From a bacterium UBA6025 (GTDB taxonomy: Bacteria; Patescibacteriota; Saccharimonadia; Saccharimonadales; Saccharimonadaceae), in assembly GCA_002429375.1 (NCBI GenBank), contig DIZP01000042.1:1-13117 (forward strand): DNA of 13,117 nt. Direction: 5' to 3'. Each line of letters begins with the position of its first letter. Position 1 is the stretch's first letter. The notes under the pieces are model-generated. The model had not been told where the DNA came from. It saw only the letters and a program-made list of their open reading frames with translations, and made no database searches. Positions 7,126-13,117 of the stretch are shown piece after piece. The position numbers and the translations under genes were made by a program.

Positions 7126-8262
7126 ATGGATATTTATGAAACCTCTTTGGAATTACACGAAAAATATAAAGGTAAGATTACCATCGCGCTCCGCGACACC
7201 GAGCCGCTCGACCAAGCCAAGCTGAGCGCCTATTACAGTCCCGGCGTCGCCGCCGCCTGTCTGGCCATCGCCCGCGACCCAAGCCTGCTGCCAGTCTATA
7301 CCTGGACCAATAACCTCGTGGCTGTCATCAGCAACGGCACAGCCGTATTGGGGTTGGGTGATATCGGTCCCAAGGCCGCTATGCCGGTCATGGAAGGAAA
7401 AGCGCTGCTTTTTAAGAATTTTGCTGGCATCGATTCGGTACCGATTGTCCTGAATGCCCGCACGGCCGACGAAATCGTCGAGACAATCACGCGTATCGCA
7501 CCAAGTTTCGGGGCCATCAACCTCGAGGATATTGCGGCCCCGATCTGTTTTGAGGTCGAAGACCGACTCAAAGCCACGCTCGACATCCCCGTCTTCCATG
7601 ACGATCAACACGGTACGGCCGTCGTTATTTTAGCCGGCCTCATCAACGCCATGAAGGTGACCAATAAAACCCTGAGTGACTGTAAAATCGTCATGGTCGG
7701 TGCCGGTGCAGCCGGTACCGCCGTCGCCAAATTACTCCATTTGTACGCTCAGCCTGAAATTATTTCGGTCGACAGCAAAGGTATTATTAGCCACGACCGT
7801 ACCGATCTGAACCCTGAAAAAAAGCTGCTGCTTGAGGTAACAAATCCCCATAATGTCACTGGTAGCCTGGAAGACGCCTTGCGCGACGCCGACATCTTTA
7901 TCGGCGTCAGCAAAGCTAATCTGTTAAACGAAGCGCTCGTCGCCTTGATGGCCCCGCAGCCGATTGTCTTTGCCTTGGCCAATCCCGAACCCGAACTGAG
8001 TTACGAGCTGGCCCAAAAAACTGGTGTGGCCGTTTATGCTACAGGTCGTAGCGACTACCCCAACCAGGTCAATAATGCCATCGCCTTCCCTGGAATTTTC
8101 CGTGGCGCGCTTGATCACGGCGTTCAAACAATTACCGATCAACACAAAATCGCTGCCGCCGAGGCAATTGCCTCACTGGTTGAAACTCCAACCGCCATTG
8201 AGGTCATTCCGTCGGTCTTTAATGACCAATTAGTCAAGACAATATCCGACGTTATACGATAA
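7126..8262 (+). CDS. Malic enzyme (malate dehydrogenase, oxaloacetate-decarboxylating)
   Basis: The enzyme oxidatively decarboxylates malate to pyruvate with a divalent metal and NAD(P)+. The 378-aa product is the short bacterial form without a phosphotransacetylase domain. Visible are the N-terminal malic domain with Tyr37 in AYYSPGVA (35-42), GLGDIGPKAAMPVMEGK (76-92) with the conserved Lys92, metal ligands Glu134/Asp135 in INLEDIAAP, and HDDQHGTA (158-165). The C-terminal Rossmann domain has VGAGAAGTAVAKLL (191-204), and an Asp (ISVDSKG, Asp216) ends the second strand. That Asp would favour NAD+, but cofactor choice cannot be settled by eye. The start follows TATACT by six bases. The stop is 10 bases from the convergent zwf stop. 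In a reduced genome this enzyme could supply reduced cofactor and pyruvate without a TCA cycle; that role is inference. Confidence 0.95.
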   Translation: MDIYETSLELHEKYKGKITIALRDTEPLDQAKLSAYYSPGVAAACLAIARDPSLLPVYTWTNNLVAVISNGTAVLGLGDIGPKAAMPVMEGKALLFKNFAGIDSVPIVLNARTADEIVETITRIAPSFGAINLEDIAAPICFEVEDRLKATLDIPVFHDDQHGTAVVILAGLINAMKVTNKTLSDCKIVMVGAGAAGTAVAKLLHLYAQPEIISVDSKGIISHDRTDLNPEKKLLLEVTNPHNVTGSLEDALRDADIFIGVSKANLLNEALVALMAPQPIVFALANPEPELSYELAQKTGVAVYATGRSDYPNQVNNAIAFPGIFRGALDHGVQTITDQHKIAAAEAIASLVETPTAIEVIPSVFNDQLVKTISDVIR

Positions 8263-8272
8263 GCAAGTCTGT

Positions 8273-9553
8273 TTAAAGAAGCGTGTACAAATCAGCGCCC
8301 GGACTATATGTCGTAAGGTCGGCCGAGTCCATATCCCAAGACTGCTGGACCGGCTGAAGCACTTCCCAGGCACGCAGCACTTCATGACCGGTTGCAAACA
8401 GACTCTTCTTCGAACGGATGGCATCAACCATCACTTGTTCGTAGGCATCGGGTAGCTTAATCTCCTCGGGATATTCAAACGACAGCCGTTGTCTCTCAAA
8501 TTCACGGTCGTAGCCGGGTTTTTTGGTATACAACTCGATCTCTACACCTTCAAATGGCTGAATCTTAAAAATCAGACGATTTGTTTGGGCCTCATGATTC
8601 TTTCGAAAATAAACGCGGACTTCGGTTGTTTTTCGATCCATATTTTTTCCCGTTGCCAGTACCAGCGGCACACCTCGCCACGTCGGGTTGACTGAGGTCA
8701 GTTCTATGGAGGCAAAGGTCTCGGTCAGGCTACCGGGATTGCCGACCTCATCCTGGTAACCACTATATTGCGCCCGCACAGCCCGACCCGGATCGGCGGA
8801 CTGAAGTTGATTCAGAGCCTTTAGCCGAAGCGTGGCCATATCGTCCCAATCAAAATCGCGAGGAATCTCCATCAATATCAAGGCCAGCAACTGGATTAAA
8901 TGGCCCTGCAGAACGTCACGCAGGGCACCGGTTTGCTCGTAGAACTGCGCCCGGTTTTCGATACCAATTTTTTCCAGCGCCACGACTTCAATCTTCTCGA
9001 TGGCCGACGCATTCCAGACATGGTCAAACAAGGCGTTGCCGGCTCGAAAGGCAATAATGTTTTGGGTCATCTCTTTGGCTAGATAATGATCGATTCGATA
9101 AATCTGTGCTTCACTATAATACTTCGCGACATGATCAATCATTCGGCGAGCCGACTCCAGGTCGACGCCGAATGGTTTTTCGAGTAGCAACTTGACGTTT
9201 GGCCCGTTCAGACCAGCCTGACCTAAAAACTCCACGATATGTGGGGTGACGACTGGTGGTACCGATAAATAAACAAGGAGTTGCTCATCATCGCCAAGGT
9301 CAATAAAGTCCTTCAGGCGCCGATAATCTACCTCCTGCGACAAGTCCATCGAAAAGGGACTGATTCGGCGAGCCAGTTCTGTGTTGCCCACGCTTGAAGC
9401 GAGCAACGTATCGATGTCGAACTCGCGACGTGAGACGCCGATAATAGACAGATCGTCAAAATCACCCGTGGCAATGATTTGCTCCAGCGCTGGCAGAAGT
9501 TTGCGGGTGCTCAGATCGCCGGTAATACCAATAATAACGAGTTTTGTTTTCAT
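8273..9553 (-). CDS. zwf: Glucose-6-phosphate 1-dehydrogenase
   Basis: Zwf oxidises glucose-6-phosphate to 6-phosphogluconolactone with NAD(P)+, the entry to the oxidative pentose phosphate pathway. The N-terminal Rossmann motif is IGITGDLSTRKLLPAL (8-23), followed by LLLEKPFG (122-129), the active-site signature RIDHYLAKE (153-161, His156; Ala replaces the usual Gly) and QTGALRDVLQGHLIQLLAL (207-225) with the second conserved His218. The C-terminal domain runs to the end with PDAYEQVMVDAI (368-379). At 426 aa it is some 60 residues shorter than typical bacterial Zwf (about 490). An in-frame ATG at 9580 would add nine residues, but it lies upstream of a TATACT that ends seven bases before ATG 9553, and the Rossmann strand begins directly after 9553, so 9553 is preferred. 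Confidence 0.95.
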   Translation of the reverse strand: MKTKLVIIGITGDLSTRKLLPALEQIIATGDFDDLSIIGVSRREFDIDTLLASSVGNTELARRISPFSMDLSQEVDYRRLKDFIDLGDDEQLLVYLSVPPVVTPHIVEFLGQAGLNGPNVKLLLEKPFGVDLESARRMIDHVAKYYSEAQIYRIDHYLAKEMTQNIIAFRAGNALFDHVWNASAIEKIEVVALEKIGIENRAQFYEQTGALRDVLQGHLIQLLALILMEIPRDFDWDDMATLRLKALNQLQSADPGRAVRAQYSGYQDEVGNPGSLTETFASIELTSVNPTWRGVPLVLATGKNMDRKTTEVRVYFRKNHEAQTNRLIFKIQPFEGVEIELYTKKPGYDREFERQRLSFEYPEEIKLPDAYEQVMVDAIRSKKSLFATGHEVLRAWEVLQPVQQSWDMDSADLTTYSPGADLYTLL

Positions 9554-9560
9554 ACTGCCT

Positions 9561-9566
9561 AGTATA
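9561..9566 (-). promoter_or_regulatory. -10 element of zwf (leaderless geometry)
   Basis: TATACT on the minus strand, followed by seven bases (AGGCAGT) and the ATG at 9553. AGG in the spacer is only a marginal Shine-Dalgarno match. The position implies that the alternative upstream ATG at 9580 would be absent from this transcript. Confidence 0.5.
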
Positions 9567-9636
9567 CGCTTATTGGTCATGGCAGCTTATGTTGACGGAT
9601 GATACGTCTTTACAGTCGATAAAACAGAGCCAGCAG

Positions 9637-9653
9637 TAGAAGCCAACCTTCTA
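9637..9653 (-). other. Small hairpin just downstream of tRNA-Ser
   Basis: TAGAAG and CTTCTA form a 6-bp stem with a 5-base loop, starting six bases after the tRNA 3' end. The only T-run nearby (TTTT) is about ten bases further on, so it is not a convincing intrinsic terminator. It may serve 3' processing or be chance. I see nothing else in the rest of the gap between zwf and the tRNA (9567-9636). Confidence 0.2.
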
Positions 9654-9659
9654 TGTAAT

Positions 9660-9749
9660 TGGTGGAGAGGATGAGATTCGAACTCACGGTACCATTGCTG
9701 GCACACACGCTTTCCAAGCGTGCGCCTTCAACCACTCGGCCACCTCTCC
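9660..9749 (-). tRNA. tRNA-Ser, anticodon GGA
   Basis: This is a complete 90-base class II tRNA that reads UCC and UCU. On the minus strand the acceptor GGAGAGG (9749-9743) pairs with CCTCTCC (9670-9664). The D-arm stem is GCC/GGC, the anticodon stem CACGC/GCGTG closes loop TTGGAAA with GGA at 9715-9713, and the long variable arm has stem GTGCC/GGTAC with a six-base loop. The T-arm GTGAG/CTCAT closes TTCGAAT. The 3' CCA is encoded (9662-9660). The discriminator base is A (9663), whereas the bacterial serine tRNAs I recall mostly have G there. The long variable arm and anticodon leave little doubt about identity. Confidence 0.97.
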
Positions 9750-9759
9750 GTTAGGTATT

Positions 9760-9768
9760 AGTATAGCA
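9760..9768 (-). promoter_or_regulatory. Extended -10 promoter of tRNA-Ser
   Basis: TGCTATACT on the minus strand, with about ten bases to the mature tRNA 5' end, fits a transcription start three or four bases upstream of the tRNA. It is identical to the mscL extended -10. No clear -35 is seen. Confidence 0.5.
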
Positions 9769-9813
9769 GCTAGTGATTTGCCAGGTTAGCACAAAAGATG
9801 TTAACAATCACAA

Positions 9814-9849
9814 CTAATCCATACTTTGTAACCCCAAAGTATGGATTAG
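9814..9849. repeat. Perfect 15-bp inverted repeat in the tRNA-Ser / ABC operon gap
   Basis: The arm CTAATCCATACTTTG (9814-9828) and its exact reverse complement (9835-9849) are separated by TAACCC. A further GTTAA/TTAAC pair flanks it (9800-9804 and 9853-9857) with unequal spacing. No T-tract follows on either strand, so it is not a canonical terminator. It lies about 105 bases upstream of the ABC operon promoter and 46 bases upstream of the tRNA -10. It could be an operator, a structured RNA, or a remnant of a small mobile repeat. Confidence 0.75.
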
Positions 9850-9884
9850 CTATTAACTCTAAAAACGTCTAGTATTTCTAAAAA

Positions 9885-9980
9885 ATGAATAATATACAAC
9901 AGTTTCTGGCACTTCGTCAAATTTTTGGGTTGCGGTATACCCCCAAAGCTCTCTATAATAAAGGTGATGCCAAATCCTGA
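9885..9980 (+). CDS. Possible 31-aa upstream ORF before the ABC operon (uncertain)
   Basis: An ATG-started frame of 31 codons begins MNNIQQFLALRQIFGLRY and ends in TGA, overlapping the first 14 bases of the ATPase gene in another frame. There is no Shine-Dalgarno sequence; TAGTAT lies nine bases before the ATG. Its 3' part contains the TATAAT used as the presumed ABC promoter. The product resembles no family I know. It may be a leader peptide or chance; it would be the only frame in the window ending in TGA. Confidence 0.2.
   Translation: MNNIQQFLALRQIFGLRYTPKALYNKGDAKS
9954..9959 (+). promoter_or_regulatory. -10 element of the ABC transporter operon (leaderless geometry)
   Basis: TATAAT is followed by seven bases (AAAGGTG) and the ATG at 9967. 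A possible -35 TTGCGG (9930-9935) is 18 bases upstream, better than at the other promoters here. AAGG in the spacer could serve as a Shine-Dalgarno site only if transcription began further upstream. Confidence 0.5.
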
Positions 9981-10806
9981 ATTACCACCAGTCATTGAAC
10001 TTCACAACCTAAAGAAACGGTTTGGAATTGGTGATGCCGAACAGTTTGCACTCGATGGTATCGATCTGGTTATCCAAAAAGGTGAATTTATCGCCATTAT
10101 GGGCCCCAGCGGCTGCGGCAAAACCACGCTTTTGAATATTATCGGTCTGCTCGACTGCTCAACGGATGGTGTCTATAACCTCGACGGACGGGCGGTAGAA
10201 ACAATCAGTCCACGACGACAGGCTCGCATCCGCAGCCAGCAGATTGGCTTTATCTTTCAGAGCTTCAACCTCATCTCGCGCTTAAATATCATTGAAAATG
10301 TCGCCCTCCCTCTGACCTATAAGGGTATCGGCCGCACTAAGCGTCTCAATCTGGCCAGCGCCATGCTCCGTAATTTTCATCTCAACGAACGTGAATACTA
10401 CATGCCCTACCAGCTGTCGGGCGGCCAGACGCAGCGCGTCGCCATCGCCCGAGCCCTCGTCAACCAGCCTTCGATTATTCTGGCCGACGAACCGACCGGC
10501 AACCTCGACTCGCGTTCGAGTCACGTCATTATGGAAGAGTTATCCGACCTCCACAAACGGGGCAATACCATTATTATGGTCACCCATAACCCCAACCTTA
10601 CTACCTACGCCAGTCGGGTTATTACGATGCTCGATGGTCGCGTCGATACCGATACGCATACACCAATCGAGGAGCCGCTTCTAGTAGCACCAAAGCGTCC
10701 GCTCGGTTCCGTGGTGCCAAAAGCCATCAAGCTAAAGGATCACGCTTCAAGGCGAAAGCGAAAATCGAAAAAATCACACCGCGTTCACGAAACGAGTCAC
10801 AAGTAA
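9967..10806 (+). CDS. MacB/LolD-type ABC transporter ATP-binding protein
   Basis: This is the cytoplasmic nucleotide-binding subunit that powers the permease encoded next to it. The 279-aa product has Walker A GPSGCGKT (46-53), Q-loop Gln98 in FIFQSFNLI, signature LSGGQTQR (150-157), Walker [13 protein letters not shown] (170-181) and H-loop His207 in MVTHN, with the DEPTGNLD form typical of the MacB/LolD/FtsE group. After the ATPase core (about 230 aa) there is a tail of about 50 residues, strongly basic in its last 25 ([14 protein letters not shown]), which compact family members lack. The ATG at 9967 is placed seven bases after TATAAT; a longer frame from a TTG at 9925 would add 14 unconserved residues containing the promoter. 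The TAA shares one base with the permease ATG. Confidence 0.93.
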   Translation: MPNPELPPVIELHNLKKRFGIGDAEQFALDGIDLVIQKGEFIAIMGPSGCGKTTLLNIIGLLDCSTDGVYNLDGRAVETISPRRQARIRSQQIGFIFQSFNLISRLNIIENVALPLTYKGIGRTKRLNLASAMLRNFHLNEREYYMPYQLSGGQTQRVAIARALVNQPSIILADEPTGNLDSRSSHVIMEELSDLHKRGNTIIMVTHNPNLTTYASRVITMLDGRVDTDTHTPIEEPLLVAPKRPLGSVVPKAIKLKDHASRRKRKSKKSHRVHETSHK

Positions 10807-12038
10807 TGCGCTTTCTTCTTCTCAATCATATCCAAAACGCCAATCAATCGCTTCGCAGCAACCGCCTCAGAAGCGGATTGACGACGCTCGGCGTCACCAT
10901 CGGCGTCGCCAGCATTACGACTATCCTCGCGCTGAGTGCCGGCGCCAGTAAAGTCGTCGGCGACCAGGTGGACGCCCTCGGTGGTAATATCGCCGTTATC
11001 CGACCCGGCGCGACGTCTCCCGATCCACTCTCCGGACTTACTCAGCCCAATCCACATCGTGACTTTGCAGCCAGTACCCTCACCGAATCCGACCTCGCGC
11101 TTATTGGTAACATTCCTCATATCGAAGCAGTCGCCCCCCTGATGGTTTTAAGTGGCACCGTCAAAGCAGATTCGGTCGCACCCAGCGAAACGCCGATTGT
11201 CGCCACCTCACCGGAGCTGGAACTTATCAGCAACCTCAAGGTTCAAGACGGGCAGTTTATCGACAATACCGTCAACCAGGACACTACGACCATTGGAGCG
11301 CAGCTATCGATTGATATTTTTGGAACCGATCACTCAATCGGTAAAACGTTCACCATCCGTGGCAAAACATTTACCGTCATCGGCATCCTCAAACAAACCA
11401 ACAACCCAATTAATTACAATTCGATTGATTTTGATACCGCAGCCATCGTGAGCCTGACAAGCGGCAAACAACTCAATCAAGGCTTACCGCAAATTCAGCA
11501 GATAAACGTCCGGAGTGACTCAGTCACCAATCTCAACGAAGCTATCATTAATCTTAACAAGACATTGATTGTCGCCCACCACGGCGAACATGACTTTACT
11601 ATCCTGACAGGTAATCAAATTTCCCAGCCAACCAGCCAACTGTTCTATGCGATTGCCGGTCTAACGGCCGCGGTGGCAGGAATATCCCTGCTGGTCGGTG
11701 GCATCGGGATTATGAACATCATGTTAGTCAGCGTCGCCGAACGGACGCGCGAAATTGGTATCCGCAAAGCACTTGGTGCCACCAATGCCGATATTACCAT
11801 CCAATTCCTGATTGAATCTCTGGCGATTGGCCTGGGTGGTGGTATCACCGGCTACACCGTTGGCTACGTCGTTGCTTTTGGGATTAGTACGTTCCTCACG
11901 TTTGACCCCGTCCTGAATTGGGAGATTGTCACCGTTGCTCTGACACTGTCCATCGTAATGGGAACCGTCTTTGGCCTGTATCCCGCCATTCGCGCGGCCC
12001 GCAAAGACCCCATCGAATCATTGCGAGAATACAACTAA
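10806..12038 (+). CDS. MacB/FtsX-family ABC transporter permease
   Basis: This is the membrane subunit of a type VII (mechanotransmission) ABC transporter. The 410-aa product has an N-terminal cytoplasmic helix and TM1 (about 23-45), an extracytoplasmic MacB-like core domain (about 46-275), then TM2 (about 281-308), the coupling segment AERTREIGIRKALGA (311-325), TM3 (about 334-362) and TM4 (about 374-396), ending AARKDPIESLREYN. This arrangement is diagnostic of the family. Members export peptides, lipoproteins or antibiotics, or transmit force to periplasmic partners; the substrate cannot be told here, and no membrane-fusion protein or two-component system is adjacent. The start overlaps the ATPase stop (TAATG), implying translational coupling. 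A 25-base gap separates its stop from the convergent isomerase gene. Confidence 0.94.
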   Translation: MRFLLLNHIQNANQSLRSNRLRSGLTTLGVTIGVASITTILALSAGASKVVGDQVDALGGNIAVIRPGATSPDPLSGLTQPNPHRDFAASTLTESDLALIGNIPHIEAVAPLMVLSGTVKADSVAPSETPIVATSPELELISNLKVQDGQFIDNTVNQDTTTIGAQLSIDIFGTDHSIGKTFTIRGKTFTVIGILKQTNNPINYNSIDFDTAAIVSLTSGKQLNQGLPQIQQINVRSDSVTNLNEAIINLNKTLIVAHHGEHDFTILTGNQISQPTSQLFYAIAGLTAAVAGISLLVGGIGIMNIMLVSVAERTREIGIRKALGATNADITIQFLIESLAIGLGGGITGYTVGYVVAFGISTFLTFDPVLNWEIVTVALTLSIVMGTVFGLYPAIRAARKDPIESLREYN

Positions 12039-12063
12039 TCGCCGCATGTCCCGCTATCGATTA

Positions 12064-13107
12064 TTACGCGAGTTCTTGTTTTAGCTTCTCAATCAGTGGA
12101 ACGGGCGTCGGATCGACTCCATTCAAGATGGCGACATAGATGCTGGCAAAATCCGCCAAGATGCTGCCCCAGAGCAGCTGTTCAATAATAGTTTCACCGC
12201 GCAGGTTAATGACGGTTGATTTTGGTCGCTGGCCACTCAGCAGCCGGTCCGATATCTCGAACCGTTTCAAAATTTGAGGATGCTCCAAATGACTCACCAG
12301 GTCAAAGATGGCGAACGGTTTTTCGATTGGATGAGACGTCCAGCCAATAAACTCGTTGTGATTGAACTCTGGCAGTTCGTTCCAAAATGAGGTATTTTTG
12401 GCATTTTCGTTCCAGCTAATTTTCCATTTATAGGCGACGGGCGCGGTCAGTGTGCCGCCGTAGAAGACCGGCGTTTTGCCGACCGCCAGCAGAGCCAATT
12501 GCTTGGCATAGTTCTTGTCGACCGGTACGTCGGCTGCCCAGCGCAGGCTCTCGGCCTGCAGCCACTGCTCGCTGGCTTTGATTTCGTCCATTCTTTCCTG
12601 TCCGATGATGTTGAAATTGACCAGCAAGGCAATCAGAGCCCGCAAATCATCGATGACCGCCATGCGCGGTTGCAGGTGCTCAGGCATCGCCACATGAGCT
12701 ATCCGGTAACCAGTGGCTATGTCAATCAGGGCGCCTCCGGCGGCGATGATGCCCAGTTGGGCGCCTTTTTTCTCGGCCTGCTCCAAGGCGCTGAGTGTCT
12801 CCTCGGTATTGCCAGAGTAGCTACTGATGATGACCAGGGTGTTGGCGCCGACGTAGGCCGGCAGATCGTAGCTACGGACAACCTCGAACGGCAGCTTGAG
12901 TTCGTTCTTCAGCCAGGTCTTGACCAGCAACGCCGCCAAGGCCGAACCGCCCATGCCGGCCACCACCACGTTGACGATCGGGCGACCGTCGTTATCAGGG
13001 TTCCAGATGTCGGCTGCAAATTCGTCCTGGGTGTATTCACCGGCGGCAACCGCTAGCGCTCCGGCTGGGTCTCGTTGTCGTATTACGTTGGCGTCATCTA
13101 ACATCAT
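12064..13107 (-). CDS. Bifunctional phosphoglucose/phosphomannose isomerase (SIS domain)
   Basis: This enzyme interconverts glucose-6-phosphate or mannose-6-phosphate with fructose-6-phosphate. It is the short PGI/PMI form known from archaea and some bacteria, not the ~550-aa classical PGI. The 347-aa product has tandem SIS domains. The first carries VVVAGMGGSALAA (47-59) and the phosphate-binding SSYSGNTEETL (95-105). Then follow PRMAVIDDLRALI (147-159), the second SIS domain from about residue 200 with ELPEFNHNEFIGW (244-256), and a C-terminal VDPTPVPLIEKLKQEL (331-346). The ATG at 13107 is preceded by AAGGAG four bases upstream; an adjacent second ATG (13104) is also possible. The strong ribosome-binding site suggests a leadered or operonic message continuing from beyond the right edge. 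It would feed glucose-6-phosphate to the zwf product encoded nearby. Confidence 0.92.
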   Translation of the reverse strand: MMLDDANVIRQRDPAGALAVAAGEYTQDEFAADIWNPDNDGRPIVNVVVAGMGGSALAALLVKTWLKNELKLPFEVVRSYDLPAYVGANTLVIISSYSGNTEETLSALEQAEKKGAQLGIIAAGGALIDIATGYRIAHVAMPEHLQPRMAVIDDLRALIALLVNFNIIGQERMDEIKASEQWLQAESLRWAADVPVDKNYAKQLALLAVGKTPVFYGGTLTAPVAYKWKISWNENAKNTSFWNELPEFNHNEFIGWTSHPIEKPFAIFDLVSHLEHPQILKRFEISDRLLSGQRPKSTVINLRGETIIEQLLWGSILADFASIYVAILNGVDPTPVPLIEKLKQELA

Positions 13108-13117
13108 TTGTCTCCTT

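Noticed and set aside
9925..9966. Longer ATPase start from TTG 9925
   Set aside because: The added 14 residues contain the -10 hexamer, are unlike ABC ATPase N-termini and have no ribosome-binding site.
12036..12063. TAATCG/CGATTA dyad between permease and PGI/PMI as a bidirectional terminator
   Set aside because: The stem is only 6 bp with a 16-base loop and no T-tract on either side.
12499..13056. 185-codon open frame antisense to the PGI/PMI gene
   Set aside because: The minus-strand SIS-domain protein is unmistakable, and the antisense translation shows no family resemblance.
1..13117. CRISPR array, transposon, prophage or defence locus
   Set aside because: No regularly spaced direct repeats, transposase, integrase or known defence domains are visible. 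The genes are core metabolism, translation and transport.
1..13117. UGA recoding as in SR1/Gracilibacteria
   Set aside because: All main genes translate full length in the standard code with no in-frame TGA.

Overview
The window looks like a chromosomal segment of ordinary core genes from a bacterium of roughly 50% GC using the standard genetic code. The gene set resembles what is known from Candidatus Saccharibacteria (TM7) or another Patescibacteria/CPR lineage: short single-copy enzymes, a short glucose-6-phosphate dehydrogenase, an archaeal-type bifunctional phosphoglucose/phosphomannose isomerase, a malic enzyme and very short intergenic gaps. This placement is inference. The intact reading frames argue against SR1/Gracilibacteria, in which UGA encodes glycine.

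Layout from left to right. Five genes run leftwards on the minus strand: the N-terminus of oligoribonuclease (cut by the window edge), a large DEAH-box helicase, the mechanosensitive channel MscL, arginyl-tRNA synthetase and CTP synthase. A divergent intergenic region (7003-7125) separates them from a malic enzyme gene on the plus strand. Malic enzyme converges, with only 10 bases between stops, on glucose-6-phosphate dehydrogenase (minus). Upstream of zwf on the same strand is tRNA-Ser(GGA) with an encoded CCA. A 217-base intergenic region (9750-9966) holds the tRNA promoter, a perfect 15-bp inverted repeat and the promoter of a two-gene MacB/FtsX-type ABC transporter operon (plus strand, ATPase and permease overlapping by one base). 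The permease converges, with a 25-base gap, on a phosphoglucose/phosphomannose isomerase gene (minus) that starts just inside the right edge.

Functionally, PGI/PMI and Zwf both act on glucose-6-phosphate, and Zwf and malic enzyme both can supply reduced nicotinamide cofactor. They form a small central-carbon and redox cluster in position but not in operon structure. The rest is translation and nucleotide housekeeping (argS, tRNA-Ser, pyrG, orn), osmotic protection (mscL) and an exporter-like ABC system of unknown substrate.

The most interesting signals are regulatory rather than protein-coding. Five genes carry a -10 hexamer (TATACT or TATAAT) ending only 6-8 bases before the start codon, which implies leaderless mRNAs. 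At pyrG the ATG in exactly this leaderless position opens an 8-codon mini-ORF whose stop overlaps the pyrG start. I see no CRISPR array, insertion sequence, prophage or defence system, and no strong intrinsic terminator.
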